Origin: Exiguobacterium algae
GTDB lineage: Bacteria; Bacillota; Bacilli; Exiguobacteriales; Exiguobacteriaceae
Assembly: GCF_018617875.1 (NCBI RefSeq)
Contig: NZ_JACSKZ010000002.1
Coordinates: 434,001-498,000, forward strand
DNA: 64,000 nt
Reading direction: 5' to 3'
Shown: positions 1 to 8,128 of the stretch, in pieces
Layout: every line of letters begins with the position of its first letter
How positions within the stretch are numbered: the stretch's first letter is position 1
The notes under the pieces: generated by a model
Database searches by the model: none
What the model was told of the DNA's origin: nothing
Seen by the model: the letters and a program-made list of their open reading frames with translations, nothing else
Program-made: the position numbers and the translations under genes

Positions 1-272
1 TCAAGAATGGTCCGGGTATCTCCCTTCAATACGACTAACGGTTCACCTGGTGCGACGGTCGTCCCGTCTGCCGTGCACCACTCGACTGTCAATTGTTGTA
101 GCGAAGCCAGGGCGGCTACAATCGCTTGTCCGGCAAATACCCCGTTTTCCTTCGCTACAACCGTTGCCACTGCTTGATCGTTTGGATCGATCAGGGAGCT
201 GGACATATCTCCATAGCCGATATCCTCAATTAGGAATTGCGTGAGTTGTTCGCGCAGTAATATCGTGTTCAT
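1..272 (-). CDS. nadC: Nicotinate-nucleotide pyrophosphorylase, N-terminal part (cut by window edge)
   Basis: Quinolinate phosphoribosyltransferase converts quinolinate and PRPP to nicotinate mononucleotide in de novo NAD synthesis. Only the first 90 residues lie in the window. They begin MNTILLREQLTQFLIEDIGY and include GDMSSS and a stretch around VVAKENGVFAG, typical of the NadC N-terminal domain. An ATG pair occurs at 270-275, preceded by GGAGAACG; I use the inner ATG. The gene overlaps the 3' end of nadB by about 47 nt, which indicates translational coupling. The nadB-nadC order matches B. subtilis. The catalytic barrel lies outside the window. Confidence 0.9.
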   Translation of the reverse strand, partial: MNTILLREQLTQFLIEDIGYGDMSSSLIDPNDQAVATVVAKENGVFAGQAIVAALASLQQLTVEWCTADGTTVAPGEPLVVLKGDTRTIL

Positions 273-1659
273 CATCGTTCTCCATTTCCAAGAGGGCACG
301 TGCGAGAAGACGTGCCGCATCCAGTTGTAAAGTTTGTTCGCATAATTGTCTTGTCACGTGTTTCGTGAGTGGCAAGGATTGGGTATTTTTTAAGAAAAGT
401 TTCAATTCATCTTTGTCAGGCGAAATCGTTAACCATTTTCCGATCTGCTTCCGGAGAGTCTGGAAACCCAACCGGTCCAGGTCATACGCAACAGATTCGA
501 ATGCGTGAGCATCGGTTTGCTGCACTTGCATCGATTCAGCCACACGTTTTCCGAACACCCAGCACTCGAGGAGTGAATTCGAAGCGAGACGGTTCGCACC
601 GTGGACTCCTGTATCCGCCACTTCTCCGACGGCATACAGTCCGTCGACAGCCGTACGTCCGAACTCATCTACTTCCACACCACCCATGTGAAAATGAAGG
701 CCGGGTCGAACCGGGATACGAGCAACATCAATCCCGCAACGATCACACGTCTTCGCCAGTCTCGGGAACCGTTCAGTCAATCGTTCGACGTGACGGGTAT
801 CGAGATAGACCGGTCCACCATGATTCGTCAAGGTGTGAGAGACGTCATCACGCGGTGCCAGGCTTCCGAGCGGATGGTGCCGCATGACATGTTGTCCATA
901 CCGGTCGACAAGCAACGCTCCCGCTCCCCGTAATGCCTCAGTCACAAGCTGCGGTTCTTCTACCGCCAGGAGCGTCGGGTGAAATTGGATTCGCTGCAAA
1001 TGTGTCAGCCTTGCCCCTACCCGGTGGGCAAGGATCAATCCGTCACCGGTCACCGCCGGACAATTCGAAGTCCAGTCGACGAGGGCGCCAATTCCGCCCG
1101 TTGCCAGGACGACGGCACCGGCAAGGATTCGAAATCGTTCCTCGTGCAAAAATGCATTTGCACCGACGACCCGGCCTTGATGAACAATCAGGTCGTCCAC
1201 CAACACGTGCTCAAGTACCGTGACGTTCCCGGGTAACGCTCGTCTTAGCGCTTGCATCACATATCGTCCCGTCTCGTCACCACCAGCATGATAAATGCGC
1301 GGTAGACCATGAGCCCCTTCTTTACCAAGATGGTATGTTTCCTCTTCACGATCGAACTGGACACCGAAACGTTCCATCTCCACGATGGCTCGCCTTCCTT
1401 CTTCGACGAGCAAGGAGACACGCTTCTTTTCGGACGTCCCTTTCGAGGCCGCGTAAGTATCTCGACCATGCGCCTCACTCGTCTCTTCCAAATAGGAGCT
1501 TGCAATCCCACCTTGCGCCAAATCTGAATTTGTCATATGCACACTTTCTTTCGCAACGAGCAAGACATTCAGTGCTTTTGGAAGATGCAACGCCGTGGTG
1601 ACGGCGGCAAGTCCGGTTCCGACAATCAACACATCCACTTTCTTTAACTGTAAAGACAC
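226..1659 (-). CDS. nadB: L-aspartate oxidase
   Basis: FAD-dependent oxidation of L-aspartate to iminoaspartate, the first step of de novo NAD synthesis; the product passes to quinolinate synthase NadA. The 477-aa protein shows an N-terminal dinucleotide-binding motif (VGTGLAAV, about residues 14-21), the flavoprotein motif SDLAQGGIA (about 45-53), RIYHAGGDETG, HPLGSLAPRDDVSH and the C-terminal GLYAVGEVADTGVHGANRLASNSLLE segment. It is shorter at the C-terminus than the roughly 530-aa B. subtilis enzyme. The start is GTG, with AGGTGA seven bases upstream. The gene diverges from the nifS-niaR operon, whose second product is the predicted NAD-biosynthesis repressor. Confidence 0.95.
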   Translation of the reverse strand: MSLQLKKVDVLIVGTGLAAVTTALHLPKALNVLLVAKESVHMTNSDLAQGGIASSYLEETSEAHGRDTYAASKGTSEKKRVSLLVEEGRRAIVEMERFGVQFDREEETYHLGKEGAHGLPRIYHAGGDETGRYVMQALRRALPGNVTVLEHVLVDDLIVHQGRVVGANAFLHEERFRILAGAVVLATGGIGALVDWTSNCPAVTGDGLILAHRVGARLTHLQRIQFHPTLLAVEEPQLVTEALRGAGALLVDRYGQHVMRHHPLGSLAPRDDVSHTLTNHGGPVYLDTRHVERLTERFPRLAKTCDRCGIDVARIPVRPGLHFHMGGVEVDEFGRTAVDGLYAVGEVADTGVHGANRLASNSLLECWVFGKRVAESMQVQQTDAHAFESVAYDLDRLGFQTLRKQIGKWLTISPDKDELKLFLKNTQSLPLTKHVTRQLCEQTLQLDAARLLARALLEMENDDEHDITARTTHAIPN

Positions 1660-1680
1660 CTGTATATCACCTGTATTCCA
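1657..1680. promoter_or_regulatory. niaR box: Candidate NiaR operator: tandem CACCTGTAT repeats
   Basis: The motif CACCTGTAT occurs twice in direct orientation at 1657-1665 and 1669-1677, a 12-bp period, at the nadB start codon and inside the nadB/nifS divergent region. NiaR proteins of Bacilli are known to bind sites in this intergenic region and repress both operons when niacin is available. The repeats resemble what I recall of the ACACCTGT-type NiaR motif. Assignment is inference from position and motif. Confidence 0.45.
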
Positions 1681-1689
1681 TATGTAAAG

Positions 1690-1718
1690 TTGACTTGTAA
1701 ACTAGTTTCGCATAATTT
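1690..1718 (+). promoter_or_regulatory. Promoter of nifS-niaR
   Basis: A TTGACT element at 1690-1695 is followed after 17 bp by TAATTT at 1713-1718, a plausible sigma-A promoter 37 bp before the nifS ATG. Confidence 0.5.
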
Positions 1719-1754
1719 TATTTAGAAGACAACACGAGAAAAGGGGAATCCGCG

Positions 1755-2885
1755 ATGAACCGATACTTCGATTATGCCGCTACCCACCCGATGACAGACT
1801 CCGCACTCACCCATTATGTGGCCATGGCCAAAAACGTATATGGCAATCCTTCATCCCTGCACACACAAGGATATATGGCCGAAGATTACTTAACCGAGGC
1901 GCGCCGCTTATTAAAACTGGCACTCGGCCTCGACCTCCTTCGCGGAAAAATCATTTTTACTGGGAGTGGGTCGGAAAGTAACTACATCGCTTTGACGAGC
2001 TTACGGAAACGGATGAAAGGAAAAGAAGTGATCACCTCCTGGCACGAGCATGACTCGGTGTCGCTCTTGTTGGATGAATGGGAGGCAGAAGGGGTCGTCG
2101 TGCATCGATTGAAGCTGAAGAATGGTCGTTTCGACTTTGATACGTTCGTCGAGCTATTAGATCGTGATATCGGGCTCGTCACATTCCAGCACGTCAACTC
2201 GGACACAGGATGGGTCTTACCGCTCCACCAAATTCAATGTCTCATCAAATTCAAGAAAATCCTGCTTCATGTGGACGGCGTACAGGCGCTCGGAAAGATC
2301 CCGGTATCAGTGAATGGGGTCGATGCTTATTCGTTCAGTGCCCACAAAGTCGGGGGACCAAAAGGAGTGGGTGGTCTTTACATGGAGCGTCTTCTCCCTC
2401 CCGCATACTATCCGGGGCACCATCAGTATGGGATACGTCCCGGAACGATCGATGTCCCTGGGATCAGTTCATTCGTTAAAGCATTTACCGAGCGACAGGA
2501 ACAATTGTCACGTTTCGAAAGAAATTTCATGGCATTTCGTGCTATCTTGAAAGAGAAGACTTCATCATACGTACAATGGCTCGAATTTGACGATCAGAGC
2601 CCTGCGATTTTCTCATTCATCTCCCATCAGCGGGATGGTCAATGGTGGATGACCGAGTTAGAAGATCACGGCTTCCAAGTATCTGCCGGATCTGCATGTC
2701 GCGCCGGTCAGAACGGACCGAACCGGATGCTCGAATCGCTCGGCTATGAATCGAGTGCCTGCTACGGCCTCGTCCGCATTTCTTTCGGTGAGTTCACTAC
2801 ATTGGAGGCGACCGCCTCTCTCGCCGATGCCATTGTCACTCTAGCAAGGAGAGTCGATCATCATGAACAAACGTATAGCCGGTGA
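1755..2885 (+). CDS. nifS: Cysteine desulfurase, NifS-like, NAD-linked
   Basis: PLP-dependent cysteine desulfurase of the aminotransferase class V fold. It takes sulfur from cysteine, and in B. subtilis the neighbouring homologue supplies the iron-sulfur cluster of quinolinate synthase NadA. In the 376-aa protein the PLP lysine lies in SFSAHKVGGPKG (Lys198) and the catalytic cysteine in SAGSACRAGQ (Cys315). The N-terminus MNRYFDYAATHPMTDSAL and the TGSGSESNY cofactor-binding segment fit the family. AAGGGG precedes the ATG. The next gene, niaR, overlaps by 23 nt, forming a two-gene operon divergent from nadB. Confidence 0.93.
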   Translation: MNRYFDYAATHPMTDSALTHYVAMAKNVYGNPSSLHTQGYMAEDYLTEARRLLKLALGLDLLRGKIIFTGSGSESNYIALTSLRKRMKGKEVITSWHEHDSVSLLLDEWEAEGVVVHRLKLKNGRFDFDTFVELLDRDIGLVTFQHVNSDTGWVLPLHQIQCLIKFKKILLHVDGVQALGKIPVSVNGVDAYSFSAHKVGGPKGVGGLYMERLLPPAYYPGHHQYGIRPGTIDVPGISSFVKAFTERQEQLSRFERNFMAFRAILKEKTSSYVQWLEFDDQSPAIFSFISHQRDGQWWMTELEDHGFQVSAGSACRAGQNGPNRMLESLGYESSACYGLVRISFGEFTTLEATASLADAIVTLARRVDHHEQTYSR

Positions 2886-3402
2886 GGAACGCCGGCGCAC
2901 TTTACTCCAATTAATCGAATCGAGCACAGAACCCATCACAGGGTCCGAACTCGCCCGGCAAGTATCGGTCAGCCGCCAAGTCATCGTCCAGGATTTGTCG
3001 CTCTTAAAAGCGAAAGGCCACCAAATCGTCGCAACTGCCCGCGGGTATGTTTATTTACAACACGATGTGAACCCGTCTGTCTTTACAAAAAAAGTCGTTT
3101 GCCGCCATACGGCAGACGAGATGGAGACCGAGATGAATGCCATCGTCGATGAAGGCGTCACCCTAAGAGACGTCATCATCGATCACCCCGTCTACGGCTC
3201 GCTCACCGGACAGCTCATGGTGAAAAGCCGTCGGGACGTGCGCGCTTTCTTAGAACGTGTCAAAACACATGGTGCCTCTCCGTTGTCTCATTTGACCGGA
3301 GGGCTCCACATCCATACGCTTGAAGCGGATCATAAAGAAGCACTGGATGCGGCAATTGAGGAACTGGACCGACTCGGAATTCTCGTATCTGAACTCGATT
3401 AA
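2863..3402 (+). CDS. niaR: Transcriptional repressor of NAD biosynthesis (NiaR, HTH plus 3H domain)
   Basis: A 179-aa repressor. The N-terminal winged helix-turn-helix (about residues 5-65, with TGSELARQVSVSRQVIVQDL as recognition region) is followed by a 3H domain carrying the histidines of CRHTADE, IDHPVYGSL and SHLTGGLHIHTL. Family knowledge: NiaR/YrxA senses nicotinic acid and represses nad genes and niacin uptake. Its position as second gene of nifS-niaR, opposite nadBC, matches B. subtilis and implies autoregulation. The start is ATG with AAGGAG about 11 bases upstream, inside nifS. Confidence 0.93.
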   Translation: MNKRIAGEERRRTLLQLIESSTEPITGSELARQVSVSRQVIVQDLSLLKAKGHQIVATARGYVYLQHDVNPSVFTKKVVCRHTADEMETEMNAIVDEGVTLRDVIIDHPVYGSLTGQLMVKSRRDVRAFLERVKTHGASPLSHLTGGLHIHTLEADHKEALDAAIEELDRLGILVSELD

Positions 3403-3447
3403 AGAAGAGATGTCACAAATACGTGACATCTCTTCTTTAGGTTTTTG
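3401..3447 (+). terminator. Rho-independent terminator of nifS-niaR
   Basis: A 16-bp perfect stem (3401-3416 with 3423-3438, 6-nt loop) followed by GTTTTT. The stem begins within the niaR stop codon. Confidence 0.9.
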
Positions 3448-3501
3448 GTCATGTCCGTTATACTGAGGGATGGAACTATGATTAGAAAGGAGGGACCCGT
3501 C

Positions 3502-4080
3502 TTGCATTTCCTCGAGCATCTGCTCCTCGCATGCGGCGTGTTTAGCATTCCCATCGGCATTTTCATTCAATTTATCCCGAACGAACTCGTTCTCGCATAC
3601 GGTGGCTTTCTCGTTGATTCGCACGACGCGTCTTTTCTCACCATGTTCCTGCTGGCTTGGGGTTCTTTCACATTAAGCCAGATTGGCCTGTATTGGATTG
3701 GCCGCTTAGGGGGCAGACCGGTCGCGCTTCGGCTCTACCGCTATTTCCGGATCCGCCAGGAGAAACAACTCCGGGCAGAACGGTGGTTTGAGAAGTATGG
3801 GGCCTGGATTGTCTGCCTGAGCCTGCTTTGGCGTCAACTTTTTGCACTTAGTGCCGGCGTCATGCGCCTATCCTTTAAAAAGTTCGTGTCCGTTACGACC
3901 ATGATTTTCGCCTTTTGGTCCTTCCTCTTCATTCATCTCGGGATGATGCTCGGTAGCAATTGGCGCATGATCGGACATTTCATGGATGACATCGGTCCAT
4001 ATATCGTCGTCGGGATCGGTCTCCTCTTTTTGATCCGTCACGTCCGGACCCAACCAAAACGATTTAACGAGTCAGCCTGA
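3502..4080 (+). CDS. DedA/VTT-domain membrane protein
   Basis: A 192-aa integral membrane protein of the DedA (SNARE-associated, VTT) superfamily. Members are implicated in lipid carrier flipping and membrane homeostasis. Hydrophobic segments lie near residues 5-30, 45-65, 105-125, 135-155 and 165-185. The family segment with RAERWFEKYGAWIV and an arginine-containing re-entrant loop (WRQLFALSAGVMRL) is present. A longer reading from an upstream ATG is possible, but the strong AAAGGAGGG at 3486-3494 sits 7 bases before TTG 3502, so I choose the TTG start. The gene appears monocistronic, bounded by terminators. Its substrate cannot be told from sequence. Confidence 0.8.
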   Translation: MHFLEHLLLACGVFSIPIGIFIQFIPNELVLAYGGFLVDSHDASFLTMFLLAWGSFTLSQIGLYWIGRLGGRPVALRLYRYFRIRQEKQLRAERWFEKYGAWIVCLSLLWRQLFALSAGVMRLSFKKFVSVTTMIFAFWSFLFIHLGMMLGSNWRMIGHFMDDIGPYIVVGIGLLFLIRHVRTQPKRFNESA

Positions 4081-4099
4081 AACCGGGCTGGCTTTTTTG
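4071..4099 (+). terminator. Probable terminator after the DedA gene
   Basis: A short CAGCC/GGCTG hairpin overlapping the stop codon, followed by a TTTTTT run. The stem is short, so confidence is moderate. Confidence 0.55.
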
Positions 4100-4193
4100 T
4101 TTGAAGGGAAATCGATTCGATTTGTCGAAGTAGTGAGGGTAAGAATAGCATGTTAAAGAGAATCTGCTTGCTCACTACAAAGGAGGAATTATC

Positions 4194-4970
4194 ATGTTCC
4201 ATCGCCGTAAAACGTACACGATCCGCCCAGAACGCCTGCAAGAGTTCACCGACTTCTTCCATACATATATTTATCCGATCCAAGTGTCGCACGGAGCGCG
4301 TCTCGTCGGCCGCTGGGTCACTGAAGACCAGTCTGAAGTCATGGCGCTCTGGGAGTATCGTGACCGTGAGCATTACGAACAAGTCGAGCGCGACTACCGC
4401 AGCAGCTCGCTCCGGCGTGAAGCGATGAAAAAACGGGCCCGCCTCGGTAAAGAGTTATATATCCGCTCAAGCGAGGAGTTCATGATGCCCACCGGACACT
4501 ATACACCGCCCCGCACGATCGTCTCGGTGACCGCCTATATCACGAATGAGGACGGGGACGTCCTGCTCGTCAAAAACATGCATCGAAACGACTCGTATGA
4601 AATGCCGGGTGGGCAAGTCGAAGAACATGAATCCATCGTCGACGCCATCCATCGCGAGGTCAAGGAAGAGACCGGAATCGAGATCGAGGTCGAGGGGATC
4701 ACCGGCATTTATCAAAACATCTCGTCTCGCGTCCTTTGCGTCGCATTCCGCGCCAAGTATGTATCCGGTGAACTACGTCCACAAGAAGGTGAGACGCAGG
4801 AAGTCGGCTTCTATTCGATTGACGCAAGCAACGTCTCTGACTACATCCGTCGCGAGCATTTCCAAATGCGCTTCCTGGATGCGATTGACCCAACCTTTAT
4901 GCCACACGCGATTTATAAAGTTCGTCCGTATGAATTGATCGAGCGCGTCGAACGCCATCAATCGGTATAA
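4194..4970 (+). CDS. NIPSNAP-domain and Nudix hydrolase fusion protein
   Basis: A 258-aa two-domain protein. Residues about 1-100 look like a NIPSNAP / dimeric alpha-beta barrel domain: FHRRKTYTIRPERLQEFTDF, then GARLVGRWVTEDQSEVMALWEYRDREHYEQ. Residues about 105-240 are a Nudix hydrolase with a complete Nudix box, GGQVEEHESIVDAIHREVKE followed by ETGIEI, which binds the divalent metal for hydrolysis of nucleoside-diphosphate-X compounds. The substrate is unknown. AAAGGAGG stands 8 bases before the ATG. The gene lies alone between terminators, convergent with the CBS-domain gene. NIPSNAP domains often occur singly; this fusion is the notable point. Confidence 0.82.
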   Translation: MFHRRKTYTIRPERLQEFTDFFHTYIYPIQVSHGARLVGRWVTEDQSEVMALWEYRDREHYEQVERDYRSSSLRREAMKKRARLGKELYIRSSEEFMMPTGHYTPPRTIVSVTAYITNEDGDVLLVKNMHRNDSYEMPGGQVEEHESIVDAIHREVKEETGIEIEVEGITGIYQNISSRVLCVAFRAKYVSGELRPQEGETQEVGFYSIDASNVSDYIRREHFQMRFLDAIDPTFMPHAIYKVRPYELIERVERHQSV

Positions 4971-4973
4971 ACG

Positions 4974-5010
4974 AAAAAGGGATGACCCGCTATGCAGGTC
5001 ATCCCTTTTG
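4974..5010. terminator. Bidirectional terminator between convergent genes
   Basis: A 13-bp stem, AAAAGGGATGACC paired with GGTCATCCCTTTT, with a 9-nt loop. A-rich and T-rich flanks allow it to serve both the Nudix gene and the minus-strand CBS-domain gene. Confidence 0.85.
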
Positions 5011-5011
5011 T

Positions 5012-6286
5012 TTATGCTTGTTCTACCTCTTCTTGTTTCGATTGTCCCGTCTCCACTAACAACTTGCGGACACGGCGCTTTTCGATGTGAAGAACCGTGA
5101 ACGTCATGTCCTCATACGTGACACGCGCCCCTTTCTCCGGAATGTCGCCGAGCATCTCGACGAACCATCCCCCCATCGTATTCGAATCAATGTCTGGCTC
5201 AGCAATCCCCATCTCTTCAGCAAACTCATCCACGTCCATGTCAGCCATACATTCATAGACGCCATCCCGTAAACGACGGAGATAGACGACGGATTCGTCG
5301 TGTTCGTCCCAAATGTCGCCGACAAGCTCCTCAAGCATATCTTCGAGGGTGATGAGGCCGGCCGTTCCCCCGAACTCGTCGAGGACGACGGCCATATGAG
5401 ATTGTTTTTGTTGGAGAATCGGAAGCAGTTCAATCAGTTTTGTCTGCGGTGACACGAATGTGACCGGGCGGATGAGCGAACGGATGTCCGTCACTTCATC
5501 CCGCATCATCGAGCGCAAGAAATCCCGTTCCGACAAGACACCGATGACATTATCGATGGAATCTTTGTAGACCGGCAAGCGGGAATGTCCGCCACTGAAA
5601 ATCGTATCTTTGATCTCATCGAGTGAATCATCGATATCGACGGCCAAAATATCAATCCGCGGCGTCAAGACATCATCGACACTGATATCGTTGAAGGCAA
5701 AGGCACTGTGGACGAGTTCGGCCTCGGTCTCACCGAGCACCCCTTCTTCTTCACCCATGTCGACGAGCACTTTCAACTCTTCTTCTGTCACCGAAGGCTC
5801 TTTGTCCTTCATGCCGATTACCCGAAGCGTCAAATGTTTCAGACCCGTGAACAGTATCGTCACCGGCTTGAGCACTTTGACGAGAAAGACGAGAATTCCG
5901 CTGATTGCGAGCGAATACTTCTCCGCGAACTCTTTTGCGAGTGACTTCGGTAAAATCTCACCGAAGATCAAGATGAGCACCGTCGTCGCGAATGTCGACA
6001 CGAGAAGCCCCGTCCCACCACTAAAAATCGATGTCGCAATCGCCGTCGACACGGTCGCCGAACCGATGTTGACGATATTGTTCCCGACGAGAATCGTCGA
6101 GAGCGTATCGTCAAAGCGGTCGACGAGACTGAGCACGCGTCCGGCGCGCTTGTCCCCGTCTTCGGCCATTCGAATCATCCGCACCCGGTTCACACTGGAC
6201 AAGGCGGTCTCGGCTGACGAGAAGAACGCTGACAAAAGGATTAGAACTGCATATAGAATTAAACTTGACGAGGGCACAGGGTCCAC
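5012..6286 (-). CDS. CNNM/CorC-HlyC family membrane protein with CBS pair
   Basis: A 424-aa membrane protein. Domains in order: DUF21/CNNM transmembrane domain (about 1-190, with FFSSAETALSSVNRVR and NNIVNIGSATVSTA), a CBS pair (about 205-330, including DVLTPRIDILAVD and SRLPVYKDSIDNVIGVL) and a C-terminal CorC_HlyC transporter-associated domain (about 345-415). Relatives in B. subtilis and Staphylococcus act in magnesium export or tolerance. Calling it a hemolysin would be a legacy label. The start is GTG 6286, with GGAGTG upstream. It follows obg by 45 nt without a visible terminator, so it may be co-transcribed. Confidence 0.88.
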   Translation of the reverse strand: MDPVPSSSLILYAVLILLSAFFSSAETALSSVNRVRMIRMAEDGDKRAGRVLSLVDRFDDTLSTILVGNNIVNIGSATVSTAIATSIFSGGTGLLVSTFATTVLILIFGEILPKSLAKEFAEKYSLAISGILVFLVKVLKPVTILFTGLKHLTLRVIGMKDKEPSVTEEELKVLVDMGEEEGVLGETEAELVHSAFAFNDISVDDVLTPRIDILAVDIDDSLDEIKDTIFSGGHSRLPVYKDSIDNVIGVLSERDFLRSMMRDEVTDIRSLIRPVTFVSPQTKLIELLPILQQKQSHMAVVLDEFGGTAGLITLEDMLEELVGDIWDEHDESVVYLRRLRDGVYECMADMDVDEFAEEMGIAEPDIDSNTMGGWFVEMLGDIPEKGARVTYEDMTFTVLHIEKRRVRKLLVETGQSKQEEVEQA

Positions 6287-6331
6287 GTTAGCTTCACACT
6301 CCGTTTCTTCTTAACTAAATAGAATTTGTAC

Positions 6332-7621
6332 TTATTCGACAAATTCGAACTCAAAGTCGAGGATGGCCACGACGCTACCGTCTTCGGCACCCATTTTGCG
6401 TAGATCCTCGTCGACGCCCATTTGACGCATCTGACGAGCAAAACGCTTAATCGACTCATCGTGATCGAAGTTTGTCATCTTGAAGAGTTTTTCGATACGT
6501 GGTCCCGTGATGACGAAACGATCGTATTCGTCGATGTGGATTTGGTATCCTTTCTCTTCTTTCTCATAACGATACACGACACGTGGTGTCGCTGTCTTCT
6601 CTTCAAGCTCATCGAGCGGGAACTCCGGTGTCGAATCGACAAGGTTCGCCACTTCGATCAACAAGTTACGAAGGCCGTCTTTCGCAAGAGCCGAAATCGG
6701 GAAGACTTTGACGTCCTCTCCCACTTTCTTCTGGAACTCTTCCAAGTTTTCCTGCGCATCCGGCATATCCATCTTGTTGGCAACGACAACTTGTGGACGC
6801 TCAAGGAGACGTAAGTTATACGACTCGAGCTCACGGTTGATTGTCGTGTAGTCCTCAAATGGATCGCGCCCTTCCATTCCACTCATATCGATCATGTGGA
6901 CGATGACTTTCGTCCGTTCGATATGACGAAGGAACTGGTGACCGAGGCCGACACCTTGGCTTGCCCCTTCGATCAGACCTGGAAGGTCGGCCATGACGAA
7001 ACTACGGTCGTCTGCCGTCTTGACGACACCGAGGTTCGGTGTGATCGTCGTGAAGTGGTACGCCCCGATTTTTGGACGTGCCGAAGAGACGACTGAAAGA
7101 AGCGTCGATTTCCCGACAGACGGGAAGCCGACGAGTCCAACGTCAGCGAGCAATTTCAACTCGAGACGCAATTCGCGCTCTTGTCCTGGTTCACCGTTCT
7201 CTGCGATCTCTGGTGCCGGGTTGGCTGGTGTTGCGAAACGACAGTTCCCACGGCCGCCACGACCGCCTTTGGCGATCGTCGCTTGTTGTCCATGCTCTGT
7301 CAAATCGGCAATGACCGTATCCGTCTCTGCATCGAATACAATGGTACCAGGTGGGACTTTGACGATGAGCGGCTTCGCTTTACGTCCGTGCATCCCTTTT
7401 GACATCCCTTTTTCACCGTCATGGGCGATAAACTTCTTCGAATAACGGAAATCAACGAGCGTCCGTAGTCCTTCTTCTACCTCAAAGACAACGTCCCCAC
7501 CGTGACCACCGTCACCACCTGCAGGTCCACCGTCTGGAACATATTTTTCGCGACGGAAGGCAACCATCCCTTTTCCGCCGTCTCCAGCTTTAACAAAAAT
7601 ATTAACCTGATCGACAAACAT
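6332..7621 (-). CDS. obg: GTPase Obg (CgtA), ribosome assembly
   Basis: Essential GTPase for 50S ribosome assembly and stress signalling; 429 aa. The N-terminal glycine-rich Obg fold (about 1-158) has [14 protein letters not shown] and GGDGGHGGD. The G domain has G1 [10 protein letters not shown]3 DLPGLIEG and G4 NKMD. The C-terminal OCT domain follows from about residue 350. The ATG is directly adjacent to the stop of the spo0B-like gene, with AAAGGAGGGG just upstream; this spo0B-obg coupling is conserved in Bacilli. Confidence 0.97.
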   Translation of the reverse strand: MFVDQVNIFVKAGDGGKGMVAFRREKYVPDGGPAGGDGGHGGDVVFEVEEGLRTLVDFRYSKKFIAHDGEKGMSKGMHGRKAKPLIVKVPPGTIVFDAETDTVIADLTEHGQQATIAKGGRGGRGNCRFATPANPAPEIAENGEPGQERELRLELKLLADVGLVGFPSVGKSTLLSVVSSARPKIGAYHFTTITPNLGVVKTADDRSFVMADLPGLIEGASQGVGLGHQFLRHIERTKVIVHMIDMSGMEGRDPFEDYTTINRELESYNLRLLERPQVVVANKMDMPDAQENLEEFQKKVGEDVKVFPISALAKDGLRNLLIEVANLVDSTPEFPLDELEEKTATPRVVYRYEKEEKGYQIHIDEYDRFVITGPRIEKLFKMTNFDHDESIKRFARQMRQMGVDEDLRKMGAEDGSVVAILDFEFEFVE

Positions 7622-8062
7622 TTATTTCCCCTCCTTTAAGCGAAACGTAGTACTTGCTACGTCCTGTTCGTACACGTCCTCTGACGTGAACACGTCTTCC
7701 GGTACTTCTCCTGTGACGCGAACCGTCAGTCCGTCCGTGAACGTCACATGAATCGACCCGTCCGTTGCTCCCAATAAACGGGCAAGCTGTTGTGCGACCT
7801 CTGCGTCATTGATGGCAAGGTGATCGGTCGAAATCGTATACGTCAATCGACCTTCCCAATTCGCTTGAATGACAACGAGGCTTGTCATAGGCACGTTCAA
7901 ACGGACGAGTGCACTCTCCTCATCGGCTTGTCGACGATAACGCTCGTACAACTCCTCGAGCTTGGCCGGCTCGAGCGCCGCGTACAGGGAGATCATTTGT
8001 AGCCGATTCATCCATTCGTGACGGACAGTCGATAATAACGTGAGTACTTGATCTGAATCCAT
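7622..8062 (-). CDS. spo0B: Spo0B-like phosphotransferase relic or paralogue
   Basis: A 146-aa protein starting MDSDQVLTLLSTVRHEWMNR. The motif RHEWMNRLQMI (His15) matches the phosphoacceptor-histidine helix of Spo0B (RHDW-N-LQ). Spo0B passes phosphate from Spo0F to Spo0A in the sporulation phosphorelay. The family usually runs to about 190 residues, so this copy is short, and its C-terminal ATPase-like half is only weakly recognisable. Its position between rpmA and obg is the B. subtilis position. AGGAGAGG precedes the ATG, directly after a terminator-like hairpin. Function in a lineage without the surrounding sporulation genes is uncertain. Confidence 0.75.
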   Translation of the reverse strand: MDSDQVLTLLSTVRHEWMNRLQMISLYAALEPAKLEELYERYRRQADEESALVRLNVPMTSLVVIQANWEGRLTYTISTDHLAINDAEVAQQLARLLGATDGSIHVTFTDGLTVRVTGEVPEDVFTSEDVYEQDVASTTFRLKEGK

Positions 8063-8077
8063 ATGATCCTCTCCTAG

Positions 8078-8113
8078 AAAAAAAGACTCTAACCAAATAA
8101 GTGGCTAGAGTCT
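8078..8113 (-). terminator. Terminator-like hairpin between rpmA and spo0B-like gene
   Basis: On the minus strand an 11-bp imperfect stem (AGACTCTAGCC with GGTTAGAGTCT) is followed by TTTTTT. The spo0B-like SD begins within a few bases of the U-tract, so the downstream gene has no room for its own promoter here. Confidence 0.8.
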
Positions 8114-8128
8114 TCTGCGTCGTTCAAC

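Noticed and set aside
369-887. 172-codon plus-strand reading frame opposite nadB
   Set aside because: Arginine/proline/histidine-rich composition without SD or family motifs; it is the complement of a clear gene.
4110-4150. Possible sigma-B promoter (GATTTG-N12-GGGTAA) before the NIPSNAP-Nudix gene
   Set aside because: Both boxes deviate from consensus and a sigma-A reading is equally weak.
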